DNA from: an uncultured Sphingomonadaceae bacterium
GTDB lineage: Bacteria > Pseudomonadota > Alphaproteobacteria > Sphingomonadales > Sphingomonadaceae
Direction: 5' to 3'
Length of the DNA: 64,000 nt
NCBI GenBank assembly: GCA_947496865.1
Contig: CANMEE010000002.1
Coordinates: forward strand, 434,001-498,000
Part shown: piece by piece, positions 15,433-24,460 of the stretch
Layout of the letters: each line of letters starts with the position of its first letter
Position numbering within the stretch: the stretch's first letter is position 1
The notes under the pieces: model-generated
What the model saw: the letters and a program-made list of their open reading frames with translations, nothing else
The model's database searches: none
What the model was told of the DNA's origin: nothing
Position numbers and translations under genes: made by a program

Positions 15433-16974
15433 TTGAACATTCTATCTACAAAAGCTGCGTTCCCATTGGATCACCTTGCCGTCGGGAAAAACCCTATGGC
15501 TCTGGCATTGGTTACGCGTTCTGGGTCTCTTACCTATAAGATGTTAAATCATCGTGTTGGCATGCTGGCGCGTTGGTTGCTGGATCAAGATTTCGACCAA
15601 GGTGACCGAATAGCGACATGGCTGCCAAAGACTGAACTGGCCTGTATCATGCCCCTAGCCGCGGTCAGGGCTGGGCTTGTTCATGTGCCCATCAATCCGG
15701 TTTTAAAACCTGCGCAAGTTAGTCATATTATCGCAGATAGCGGCACCAAACTGCTGATCACCAATGCTGGACGGATTAAGTCACTGGAAGATAATCCTCT
15801 AGAGGCAGGCTGTGAGGTTTGGAATGATGGCATCGTATCGACTGACTTGGATCATATTGCCGATCCTTTGGACCCTAGCGACGTTGCCACAGATAACGAA
15901 ACTCTGGCCGCAATCCTTTACACTAGCGGTTCAACTGGACGGCCCAAAGGGGTTATGCTCAGCAACGCCAATCTTAGCCTTGGCGCAATTAGTGTCGCGC
16001 AATATTTGAATCTGGCACAGGATGACCGCACTTTATGTGTGCTGCCTTTAAGTTTTGACTATGGTCAGAACCAATTATTGTCGACCTGGTATGCTGGCGG
16101 CTGCGCTCATCCACTGGATTATCTGACGCCGCGCGATGTTATCAAGGCCTGTGCTCGCGACGAGATCACGACTTTCGCAGCTGTGCCACCACTTTGGGTA
16201 CAGTTGGTTGATCAGGATTGGTCAGATGACGCCATCGGTTCCATGCGGCGATTAACTAATAGCGGTGGCGCATTGACGCCATCGTTGGTGAAACAGCTGC
16301 GTGCTATTTTTGATCGGAAGACCGATATTTATGCGATGTACGGGCTAACCGAGGCATTCAGGTCTACCTATCTCGATCCGTCATTGATTGATGATAATCC
16401 TACAAGCATGGGAACAGCGATCCCGTTTGCCGAGATAATGGTTGTGACAACCGGCGGCGAAATTGCTGTGGCCGGTGAAGAAGGGGAGTTGGTCCATGCC
16501 GGTCCACTCGTGGCTAAAGGATATTGGCAAGACCCGAAAAGGACCGCGGAACGTTTTAAGCCAGCGCCAGCGGCGTCTGAATATGGCGGATTAGCGGTTT
16601 GGTCGGGTGATACCGTGCGTCGCGACGATGACGGTCTGCTCTATTTTGTGGGCCGGACCGATAACATGATAAAAAGCTCAGGCAATCGGATCAGCCCTAC
16701 GGAAATTGAAGAAGTGGCTATAGAATCCCGCTTGGCTGCGGAGGCCGTCGCCGTTGGTGTGACTGATGAGCGATTAGGGCACGCGATTTGTCTATATGTT
16801 CGACCCACGGATATGTCAGATGCGCAGGGCATCGAAAAGGAGTTGCGGAAATATCTGAAACGCAATTTACCGAATTTTATGTACCCTCGGGATATTATAT
16901 TGCTGCATGAATTCCCGAAAAACCCCAATGGCAAACTGGATCGTAATGCTTTGACAAAGAATGAAATATCATGA
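15433..16974 (+). CDS. Acyl-CoA ligase (AMP-forming), exosortase A system-associated
   Basis: An ANL-superfamily adenylating enzyme of about 513 residues. Motifs are the P-loop-like AAILYTSGSTGRPKGVMLS, DIYAMYGLTEAFRSTYLDP (adenine and Mg contacts), VWSGDTVRRDDDGLLYFVGRTDNMIKSSGNRISPTEIEEV (hinge region) and the C-terminal Lys in NPNGKLDRN. It should form an acyl- or aminoacyl-adenylate and pass it to CoA or the nearby ACP. A TTG at 15433 gives a start that includes the conserved FPLDHLA opening; the first ATG that does not read into the divergent gene is at 15496 and would cut this. It overlaps the PLP decarboxylase gene as ATGA. Confidence 0.88.
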   Translation: MNILSTKAAFPLDHLAVGKNPMALALVTRSGSLTYKMLNHRVGMLARWLLDQDFDQGDRIATWLPKTELACIMPLAAVRAGLVHVPINPVLKPAQVSHIIADSGTKLLITNAGRIKSLEDNPLEAGCEVWNDGIVSTDLDHIADPLDPSDVATDNETLAAILYTSGSTGRPKGVMLSNANLSLGAISVAQYLNLAQDDRTLCVLPLSFDYGQNQLLSTWYAGGCAHPLDYLTPRDVIKACARDEITTFAAVPPLWVQLVDQDWSDDAIGSMRRLTNSGGALTPSLVKQLRAIFDRKTDIYAMYGLTEAFRSTYLDPSLIDDNPTSMGTAIPFAEIMVVTTGGEIAVAGEEGELVHAGPLVAKGYWQDPKRTAERFKPAPAASEYGGLAVWSGDTVRRDDDGLLYFVGRTDNMIKSSGNRISPTEIEEVAIESRLAAEAVAVGVTDERLGHAICLYVRPTDMSDAQGIEKELRKYLKRNLPNFMYPRDIILLHEFPKNPNGKLDRNALTKNEIS

Positions 16975-18206
16975 GCAAAGTCAAACCTATAGGGCCCATA
17001 CCAGCCGGCTATGTCGGTCGGGATGGAGAGCTAGCGGTTAGCGGTGTAAAAGCACGTGCATTGGTCGCAGATCATGGTTCGCCGCTTTTTGTGTATTCCC
17101 AAAAGCATCTTAGCTCGCGGATCAAGACTTTGCGGGATGCGATGCCGGCGCAATTGCATATTCACTTCGCCATGAAAGCGAATCCCTATGCACCAGTGTT
17201 GTCGCATATGGTTGGGCTTGTCGATGGGATTGATATTGCATCTGGTGGTGAATTGACGATGGCCATAAAGGCTGGTGCAGCAGCAAAGAAGATCAGCTTT
17301 GCCGGGCCGGGTAAGCGTGATGATGAGTTGCTGGCCGCTATTCAAGCCGGCGTCACGATAAATATCGAATCGCCCACAGAGTGCGACCGCGCTTTGGCGA
17401 TTGGCGCAAAAGAAGGCCTGCAGCCGCGGCTTGCGGTTCGCGTCAATCCTGACTTTGATCTCAAAGGATCGGGTATGAAAATGGGCGGCGGGGCCAAGCA
17501 ATTTGGTATGGATGTCGAGCTAGTGGCTGAGAATGTCCACAAGATTGTGGCAGCCGGAGCCCATTGGCGGGGCTTTCATATATTCGCTGGTTCCCAGGCG
17601 TTGAAGGCCGATGCTATTATTGAAACGCAGGCGCAGACGATCGCACTTGCTGCACGCTTGGCAGAAGAAATCGGTGCTAGTCCGGAACATGTCAATTTGG
17701 GTGGGGGCTTTGGCATCCCATATTTCCCCGGTGACACGTCCGTTGATGTCGCGGAAATCGGAGAGGCTTTGAAGAGCCAGTTATCCGTATTGCCGGAAAT
17801 ACTAGAAAATACCCAGTTCGCTTTGGAACTGGGTCGATATCTGGTTGGCGAAGCTGGGGTGTACTTGACGACGATCATTGATCGAAAAGAGAGTCAGGGC
17901 GAAACATTTCTTGTGGTGGACGGTGGCTTGCATCATCAACTTGCGGCCAGTGGAAATTTCGGAACGGTAATCCGTCGCAACTACCCTGCGGCAATTGCCA
18001 CGCAATATGATAAACGTGCTGACGAAGTTGTATCGATAGTAGGATGTCTCTGCACACCGCTCGATCTATTAAGCGACAGAGCAGAAATGCCGACAGCGCA
18101 GGTTGGCGATATTGTCGTGATATTCTGTGCTGGTGCGTATGGTGCCAGCGCAAGCCCCGCAAACTTCCTAGGGCAGGGACCGGCGAAAGAAATACTGCTC
18201 AGTTGA
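16971..18206 (+). CDS. PLP-dependent decarboxylase, exosortase A system-associated
   Basis: A 411-residue fold-type III decarboxylase, related to diaminopimelate and ornithine decarboxylases. The PLP lysine is at about residue 69 in HFAMKANPY. Other motifs are GIDIASGGELTMAIKAGA, the glycine loop region VNLGGGFGIPYFPGD and the partner-subunit substrate motif GCLCTPLDLLSDRAEMP. Proteins of this subgroup (TIGR03099 type) always accompany XrtA loci and their substrate is unknown. The 4-bp overlap with the ligase gene implies linked steps, for example decarboxylating an amino acid that is then attached to the polysaccharide. That link is inference. Confidence 0.88.
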   Translation: MSKVKPIGPIPAGYVGRDGELAVSGVKARALVADHGSPLFVYSQKHLSSRIKTLRDAMPAQLHIHFAMKANPYAPVLSHMVGLVDGIDIASGGELTMAIKAGAAAKKISFAGPGKRDDELLAAIQAGVTINIESPTECDRALAIGAKEGLQPRLAVRVNPDFDLKGSGMKMGGGAKQFGMDVELVAENVHKIVAAGAHWRGFHIFAGSQALKADAIIETQAQTIALAARLAEEIGASPEHVNLGGGFGIPYFPGDTSVDVAEIGEALKSQLSVLPEILENTQFALELGRYLVGEAGVYLTTIIDRKESQGETFLVVDGGLHHQLAASGNFGTVIRRNYPAAIATQYDKRADEVVSIVGCLCTPLDLLSDRAEMPTAQVGDIVVIFCAGAYGASASPANFLGQGPAKEILLS

Positions 18207-18378
18207 TACGGTTAGAGATGGCAATCCCATGAAAACCGCCAAATATTAACATTAATTTCAGTCAATCCTAACGCTATCTTCACTATTTTCTCGCATAGCT
18301 TTCGTATGACTATGTGCGACCGGCCCATTTCCTTGCGGAATCGGTTGGTTGCCAACGGCTGTTTGCGAGGAAAAGAAA

Positions 18379-19035
18379 ATGACTGCTGCGTTCAAAAAGA
18401 AGAGCTTACCGAAATATATGCTGGGTGCTGGTTTGGCGTCTCTGGCGGTCGCGGGATGTTCAGGCGTTTCTTCGGGACCGCAATTGCCACCGGCATCATT
18501 TGTCTCGATGCAGGAAGGCCCCGGTGAAGAATATGTTATCGGTCCGCTCGACGAACTGACGATCTTTGTTTGGCGGAACCCAGAACTGGGTGCCAAGGTT
18601 CAGGTTCGGCCCGATGGTCGGATCACCACACCGCTGATTACTGATATGCCTGCGGTGGGCAAAACGCCTGCGATGCTTGCCCAGGATCTCAAGCTGCAAT
18701 TATCGCAATATATCAACGAGCCGCTGGTGTCGGTCATCGTCAACAATTTCTCTGGTACGTTTTCACAACAGATACGGGTTGTAGGTGCGACCGAGAAACC
18801 GGCTTCGATTCCCTATCGCGCCAATATGACTTTGCTTGATGCGATGATCGCAGTTGGTGGCCTTTCTGAATTTGCCTCAGGCAATAAAGCTCGACTGGTC
18901 CGCTACAACCGCGGGACCGGCAAGCAGCAGGAATATGCCCTGCGCATCGGTGATCTGCTTGATCGCGGTCAGACCAAAGCCAATGTGATGCTGCGTCCCG
19001 GTGATGTGATCATCATTCCAAAGAGCATGTTTTAA
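18379..19035 (+). CDS. Polysaccharide export lipoprotein (Wza/OPX-like) of the XrtA system
   Basis: About 218 residues with a lipoprotein signal ending AVAGC (lipidated Cys at about residue 27). The Poly_export domain then reads YVIGPLDELTIFVWRNPELGAKVQVRPDGRITTPLITDMPAVGKTP, and a SLBB-type repeat follows (IRVVGATEKPASIPYRANMTLLDAMIAVGGLSEFAS). It should form the outer-membrane-anchored export channel or collar of the exopolysaccharide machine. The ATG at 18379 follows GAAAAG, and an earlier ATG at 18349 adds ten residues before the signal. It heads a rightward run of export genes after a 172-bp gap that probably carries a promoter. Confidence 0.9.
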   Translation: MTAAFKKKSLPKYMLGAGLASLAVAGCSGVSSGPQLPPASFVSMQEGPGEEYVIGPLDELTIFVWRNPELGAKVQVRPDGRITTPLITDMPAVGKTPAMLAQDLKLQLSQYINEPLVSVIVNNFSGTFSQQIRVVGATEKPASIPYRANMTLLDAMIAVGGLSEFASGNKARLVRYNRGTGKQQEYALRIGDLLDRGQTKANVMLRPGDVIIIPKSMF

Positions 19036-19074
19036 TCTGCCTTTGCGCAGAATTTACAGGGATCGAAAAGACCA

Positions 19075-20622
19075 ATGAACGGCCTTTATGATGAATTTAG
19101 AGTAGCATTGCATAGCGTCTGGAACAGGCGTTGGCTTGCATTGGCAGTCGCATGGGGCTTTTGCCTTTTGGGCTGGTTGGTGGTCGCGTTGATCCCGAAT
19201 AGTTACGAATCCAAGGCGCGCGTCTTTGTAGAGATGCAGTCTATCTTGTCGGATAAAGTTGGCATTGAATCCCGGGACCGCAAAAAGAATATGGACCGGG
19301 TTCAGGAAACACTGGCATCGACTATTAACCTCGAGAAAGTTGTTCGCGGGACGGATTTGAATTTGTCCGTATCCAGTGACCGTGAGCTCGCCGGTAAAGT
19401 TGAGATGTTGCGGAAAAACATCGAGGTTAAGTCGGAAAAAGACAATCTGTTCGAAATTACAGCAAAGGCGTCTGCAAGCAATTTGTCGGATGCAGAAAAC
19501 GCTATTTTATCCCGAGAAATTGTTCAGAAGATGATCGATATCTTCGTCGAAGAGAATCTTTCCGGCGATCGTGACGAGACAACCCAAACATTGAAATTTC
19601 TAGATGCCCAACTCGCCACGCGGGAAAAAGCTTTGCAAGAAGCGGAGCAAAAACGCGTCCAGTTTGAGACTGAAAACCTCGGCCTTTTGCCAGGCGTTGG
19701 TTCGATCAGCCAGCGGATCGAGGCTTCTCGTGCGGAACTCAGTCAGATTGAATCGCAATTGGGCTCGGCTTCGAGCTCGCTAGCGGCTTTAAACGGCCAG
19801 TTATCGGGCACACCGGCGACAATCGCGACGCCTGGGTTTTCCGCTGGTAACTCAGGTGGCGCGCGCGGTCAGCTAGCACAGGCGCAGGGCCGGCTGGCTT
19901 CGGCTCGCGCTCGTGGATGGACGGACAGTCATCCTGATATCATTGCTATGAAGAGCGAAATTACGGCGCTACGGGCTCAGGTTGCAGCGCAGCCAAAAGG
20001 ATCTGGCTCGTCGGGATTTAGAACGCCCAATCCGGCCTATAGTTCGCTGCAGAGCATGCGCGCTGAGCGTCAAGCTTCTGTTGCCGCGCTTCAGGCGCGG
20101 AAAAATGCCATTCAAGCAGATATGGCGCAGCTGGCGTCCAAACAGTCACTGGAGCCCGGTGTCGCTGCTGAAATGGCGCGGATCAATCGCGACTATGATG
20201 TGCTGAAAACCCAATATGACAAGATGCTGCAGGACCGCGAGCAGATCAAACTGCGTGGACAGGTTGAGTCCGAAACCGATTCGATAAAATTCAAGGTCAT
20301 CGATCCGCCGTCTAGTCCGCGTTCCCCGGCAGCTCCGAACCGGCCCCTATTGCTTGCGATGGTGTTATTTGTCGGCCTTGGCAGCGGTGTCGGTGCGGCC
20401 TTTGCTATGGGGCAGTTGCAAACCAGTTATCCGACATCTGCGAAACTCGAAAAGGCTAGCGGATTGCCTGTTATCGGGTCTGTATCGCAAATATTGACGA
20501 GTGGCGAACGTGTCATACGGCAAAAGAAAATGCGCCTGTTTTACAGCGCTGGCGGAGCCCTTGTCGGGGTGTTCGCATTGCTGATGGTCGTTGAATTTAT
20601 CCAACGCGGCATGGTGGCTTGA
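19075..20622 (+). CDS. Wzz-family polysaccharide chain-length determinant (XrtA system)
   Basis: 515 residues. A first membrane helix ALAVAWGFCLLGWLVVALIPNSY lies near the start (about 20-45), the Wzz domain follows, then a long periplasmic coiled coil with many Glu/Gln/Arg heptads (about residues 150-400), the GNVR-like NPAYSSLQSMRAERQ region, the proline-rich SSPRSPAAPNRP before the second membrane helix, and a third helix near the C-terminus. It controls chain length and links the export lipoprotein to the cytoplasmic kinase. It lies 39 bp after the lipoprotein gene and 9 bp before the kinase gene. Confidence 0.9.
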   Translation: MNGLYDEFRVALHSVWNRRWLALAVAWGFCLLGWLVVALIPNSYESKARVFVEMQSILSDKVGIESRDRKKNMDRVQETLASTINLEKVVRGTDLNLSVSSDRELAGKVEMLRKNIEVKSEKDNLFEITAKASASNLSDAENAILSREIVQKMIDIFVEENLSGDRDETTQTLKFLDAQLATREKALQEAEQKRVQFETENLGLLPGVGSISQRIEASRAELSQIESQLGSASSSLAALNGQLSGTPATIATPGFSAGNSGGARGQLAQAQGRLASARARGWTDSHPDIIAMKSEITALRAQVAAQPKGSGSSGFRTPNPAYSSLQSMRAERQASVAALQARKNAIQADMAQLASKQSLEPGVAAEMARINRDYDVLKTQYDKMLQDREQIKLRGQVESETDSIKFKVIDPPSSPRSPAAPNRPLLLAMVLFVGLGSGVGAAFAMGQLQTSYPTSAKLEKASGLPVIGSVSQILTSGERVIRQKKMRLFYSAGGALVGVFALLMVVEFIQRGMVA

Positions 20623-20631
20623 GGAAAGAAC

Positions 20632-21549
20632 ATGAACAAATATAATCCTCTTAAAAAATCCAGCTCGCTGCTTGAACGTGCGGGACAAGTTTATGACTAT
20701 GTCCCGTCAAATACTGGCAGCCCGTCTCAGAACTATGGCCCAGAAATATTGCCGCCCGAAGGCAAGGGGCAGCAAATCGTGCCCACCGCGCCGAGACAGG
20801 CTGCTGCCTATAATGGTCCCCGCGTTATCGTTGACAGGGACAAGCTTAGAGAATCTGGTTTTGTAGTCCCTGATGGCCCGGTCACCGGCATTTCAGAAGA
20901 ATTCCGCATCATCAAGCGCCAGTTGTTGCTCGGAGCCAAAGGCAATAGCAAACAAGCGCGTGTTGCTCATGGCGAACGGATATTGATCTGTTCTGCACAT
21001 CCGAATGAAGGCAAGACATTTTGTGCTTTGAATCTGGCTCTGTCTATTGCCGCCGAGAAAGACAATGAAGTGCTGTTGGTAGATGCTGATTTTGCAAAAC
21101 CAAGCATTTTGTCGAACCTTGGTTTGGAGGGCAGCAAAGGGCTGATGGATGCGCTTGCTGATCCTAGCTTACTGGTCGAGGATTGCATCATCCATACAGA
21201 TATTGCCGGACTAGCGATCTTGCCTGCAGGTGATCAGACCAACGCCGATACCGAATATCTTGCTTCATCGCGAACCGAAGAAGTGCTCAATCGGCTGACC
21301 CAACACAATCCCAATCGGATAGTTATTTTTGACTCGCCACCGGCTTTGTCGGCGTCACCGGCCTCGGTGCTTGCGACCCATGTCGGACAAGTGGTGATGA
21401 TCGTCAAAGCTGACGAAACCACTGAAACAGCATTAAAAGACGCACTGAGCCTGATGGCCGGCTGCGACAATATCCAATTACTCCTCAACGGCACAAAATT
21501 TTCGCCAACCGGACGGAGCTTTGGTTCTTATTATGGATATGGAGAGTAA
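20632..21549 (+). CDS. Tyrosine autokinase (CpsD/CapB type) of the XrtA system
   Basis: 305 residues of the BY-kinase family: Walker A ICSAHPNEGKTFCALNLA, Walker A' VLLVDADFAKPS, and Walker B VIFDSPPAL. The C-terminus GRSFGSYYGYGE holds a small cluster of three tyrosines that are likely autophosphorylation sites. It partners with the Wzz protein encoded just before it to control polymerisation and export. It begins 9 bp after wzz and ends 2 bp before the outer-membrane protein gene. No missing catalytic residue is seen. Confidence 0.9.
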   Translation: MNKYNPLKKSSSLLERAGQVYDYVPSNTGSPSQNYGPEILPPEGKGQQIVPTAPRQAAAYNGPRVIVDRDKLRESGFVVPDGPVTGISEEFRIIKRQLLLGAKGNSKQARVAHGERILICSAHPNEGKTFCALNLALSIAAEKDNEVLLVDADFAKPSILSNLGLEGSKGLMDALADPSLLVEDCIIHTDIAGLAILPAGDQTNADTEYLASSRTEEVLNRLTQHNPNRIVIFDSPPALSASPASVLATHVGQVVMIVKADETTETALKDALSLMAGCDNIQLLLNGTKFSPTGRSFGSYYGYGE

Positions 21550-21551
21550 CC

Positions 21552-23174
21552 GTGACCAGCCGTAAAATCATGCGTATCTTGAAAATTGGAGCGGTCATGT
21601 CGCCGTTGATGATGGTTGCCGTGCAGCCAGCGCAGGCCCGTGACCGTAACGTTGAAGTAACGCCCTATCTGGAAGTACAGCAAGTGTTGGTGGCTGATCT
21701 GAAAGACGGTTCGGACGTACTAACCTATACGACTGTTGCTGCTGGCATTGAAACTTCAATCCAGACACGGCAAGCAGAAGCGCAAGTGAATCTGCGCTAT
21801 GAACGCCGTTTCTTCTATCAAGATGATATTGGCGACGATGATATTCTTAGTGGATTGGCGCGCGCGAGTGTTCAGGTTGTGCCCAATACTCTCGCGATTG
21901 AAGCGGGCGGTATTGCAACGCGCAGCCGGGTCGACCTTCGCGGGGAGGCGCCAACCAATACCGTTGGCAATATCGACAATGTTACGCAGGTATATTCTAT
22001 TTATGCGGGGCCGTCTTTGTCCACAAATATCGGCGCACTTGATGTAAACGCCAATTATCGCGTCGGATATACAAAGGTGGAAAGCGAAGATACCGGGATA
22101 TTGCCGCCAGGCCAGTTACCAATTGATATTTTTGACGACAGCGTCAGCCACTCGGCAAGTGCCAGTATTGGAATGCAACCGGGTGAACTACCTTTCGGTT
22201 GGTCTGTTGGTGGAGGCTATGAGCGGGAAGATTCCGGTCAGCTCGATCAACGGTTCGAAGGTAAATATGTCCGCGCAGACGTAACGGTTCCGGTTACACC
22301 AACCGTCGCTCTTGTTGGCGGTGTTGGATATGAAGACATAGAAATATCGGAGCGTGATGCTTTGCGAGATATCAACGGCGATCCTGTCATTGATGATGAT
22401 GGCCGTTTGGTCACTGATGACGCATCGCCCCGCCTGCTATCTTATGATCAGGACGGTTTGATTTGGGATGCTGGCGTATTGTGGCGACCGAGCCGCCGTA
22501 CATCTCTGGAAGCGCGCATCGGCCGTCGGTACGGTAGCACCACTTATGCCGGGAGTCTTGGCTATCAACCCAATGAGAACACGTCGCTCAATGTGTCAGT
22601 CTATGACACAGTATCGGGCTTCGGCAATTTGTTGAATGACAATCTCGACTCTCTGGGGACCAGCTTCACAAGCAACCGTAATCCTTTGAGCGGTGAGCTT
22701 AACGGCTGCGCCTTTGGACAGTCGAGCAGTCTTTGCCTCAACGACGCCTTGCAATCCGCTGCGTCATCGTCTTTCCGGGCGCGCGGGGTCAATGCTCAGC
22801 TGGCTTACGGCTATAACGGTTGGAATGCATCAGTCGCAGCCGGCTATTCGCGCCGCCGTTTCATTGCATCGCAATTGGGTGGTTTGGCTGGTGTCGATGG
22901 TCTGGTTGATCAGAACTATTACGCCAACCTTTCAATCGGTCGTCAGCTTGATGCGCGATCTAGTTTTGACACCAATGTCTATGCCAATCTGCTGGACAGT
23001 GGTTTTGCAGGGGCGCCTAAAGTGCTCGCTGTGGGTGCCAATGCTGCTTACTACCGACAAATTATCCCAGGGCTTAGCGGTACTGCTGCAGTCGGCCTAG
23101 ATAGTTTCCGGCAAGATGGTTTTGATAGCGAACTTACCGCGTCGGCATTGCTCGGCTTGCAATATGAATTTTAG
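21552..23174 (+). CDS. Outer-membrane beta-barrel protein of the XrtA system
   Basis: 540 residues with a signal peptide (KIGAVMSPLMMVAVQPAQARD, cleavage after AQA). A long series of alternating amphipathic strands follows, ending in a typical barrel terminus LGLQYEF. This matches the PEP-CTERM/XrtA-associated outer-membrane protein of TIGR03016 type, thought to serve as the exopolysaccharide outer-membrane partner. The start is GTG at 21552 directly after the kinase stop; an ATG at 21582 would shorten the signal. It is embedded between the kinase and the ATPase genes, the usual order. Confidence 0.85.
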   Translation: MTSRKIMRILKIGAVMSPLMMVAVQPAQARDRNVEVTPYLEVQQVLVADLKDGSDVLTYTTVAAGIETSIQTRQAEAQVNLRYERRFFYQDDIGDDDILSGLARASVQVVPNTLAIEAGGIATRSRVDLRGEAPTNTVGNIDNVTQVYSIYAGPSLSTNIGALDVNANYRVGYTKVESEDTGILPPGQLPIDIFDDSVSHSASASIGMQPGELPFGWSVGGGYEREDSGQLDQRFEGKYVRADVTVPVTPTVALVGGVGYEDIEISERDALRDINGDPVIDDDGRLVTDDASPRLLSYDQDGLIWDAGVLWRPSRRTSLEARIGRRYGSTTYAGSLGYQPNENTSLNVSVYDTVSGFGNLLNDNLDSLGTSFTSNRNPLSGELNGCAFGQSSSLCLNDALQSAASSSFRARGVNAQLAYGYNGWNASVAAGYSRRRFIASQLGGLAGVDGLVDQNYYANLSIGRQLDARSSFDTNVYANLLDSGFAGAPKVLAVGANAAYYRQIIPGLSGTAAVGLDSFRQDGFDSELTASALLGLQYEF

Positions 23175-23209
23175 TAATATCACCAAATGTGTGGGTGGGA
23201 GATACCAGT

Positions 23210-24460
23210 ATGTATGAAGCATTTTATGGACTAAAAAGTCGGCCGTTCCAGTTGACGCCGGATCCGCACTATTATTTTGAGAGTCTTACCCATCGTAAGG
23301 CACTGTCCTATCTCGGCTATGGATTAGCGCAGGGTGAAGGTTTCATCGTCATCACTGGCGATGTGGGTGCTGGCAAAACAACGCTCGTCAGTCACTTGAT
23401 GGCAACCATCGATCGGGAACGGTTGACGGCCGCTAACGTCGTTACGACCGCGCTCGATAGTAAAGATATCGTTCGTATCGTTTCGGAAAATTTTGATATA
23501 GATACAGATGGTATGGATAAGGCGCAGCTATTGAGCGCTTTTGAAGAATTTTTACATAGCGAAGCCCGAGCCGGCCGGCGATGCTTGTTGATTGTTGATG
23601 AGTCGCAGAACCTGCCTACCGGTGCTTTGGAAGAGCTACGGATGCTCTCTAACTTTCAACTTGGCGGTCAGGCTTTGTTGCAGATATTCCTTCTCGGTCA
23701 GCCGGAATTTCGCGACACATTGCAACAGTCCGATCGGTTGGAGCAATTGCGTCAGCGGGTGATTGCTAATCACCATCTCGAGCCAATGGAACCTCATGAA
23801 ATTGAGCCTTACATTACTCATCGACTGTCCAAAGCCGGTTGGTCGGGACGTCCGAAGATCACATCTGACGTATTTTCCCTGCTATACAGTGAAACGGGCG
23901 GTGTCCCGCGCAAGATCAACACGTTGATGAGTCGCGTGATGCTGATGGGAGCCGTCGAGCATGCGGAGTTAATTGATCAACCGTTGATCGGCCGAGTCTT
24001 GGCTGATTTAAACGGTGAGGAAATCGATATCGCCGATCCAGAAATCGCAGTTGATCCAATCACAGCGAAAAGCCCTTTGTGGGAGAAACCTGCGCGTGCG
24101 GCGCAAGAGCAGATGGAAGCCGATCCGGTCATCCCTTCTGTTGCTGCCGTAGTTCCAGAGAACTCTGTCGAGGCAGTTTTGCCCGAACATGAAGTAGTTT
24201 CTCTAAGAAGCGTGGAAACAGCAACTGAATCAGCGCCTGTCGAACCGTCATCAATGGACCGGGCTCCAATTGTAGAGCCAGCCTCTAGCGACATCGTTGC
24301 AGCCCAAGTGGATATGATTTCCAAACAGCTTGCCGCAATGGAATCCCGCATGGATGGTCAGGAAGAAAATCTGCACCGTATCTTGACGATGCTCGTAGAT
24401 TGGGTCGAAAGCGATATCCGGAGCAAAGAAAGCTATGTCAATGCAGGACGCGCGGCCTGA
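23210..24460 (+). CDS. XrtA-associated AAA ATPase (ExeA/GspA-like)
   Basis: About 416 residues. It opens with MYEAFYGLKSRPFQLTPDPHYYF, the standard ExeA-type start, then Walker A TGDVGAGKTTL (about 49-59), Walker B CLLIVDESQNL and sensor FLLGQPEFRD. After about residue 265 an acidic, low-complexity linker leads to a C-terminal helix (DMISKQLAAMESRMDGQEENLHRIL). ATPases of this type (TIGR03015) accompany XrtA loci and may energise or organise export. The ATG at 23210 follows GTGGGAG. The gene overlaps the deacetylase gene by 26 bp. Confidence 0.9.
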   Translation: MYEAFYGLKSRPFQLTPDPHYYFESLTHRKALSYLGYGLAQGEGFIVITGDVGAGKTTLVSHLMATIDRERLTAANVVTTALDSKDIVRIVSENFDIDTDGMDKAQLLSAFEEFLHSEARAGRRCLLIVDESQNLPTGALEELRMLSNFQLGGQALLQIFLLGQPEFRDTLQQSDRLEQLRQRVIANHHLEPMEPHEIEPYITHRLSKAGWSGRPKITSDVFSLLYSETGGVPRKINTLMSRVMLMGAVEHAELIDQPLIGRVLADLNGEEIDIADPEIAVDPITAKSPLWEKPARAAQEQMEADPVIPSVAAVVPENSVEAVLPEHEVVSLRSVETATESAPVEPSSMDRAPIVEPASSDIVAAQVDMISKQLAAMESRMDGQEENLHRILTMLVDWVESDIRSKESYVNAGRAA

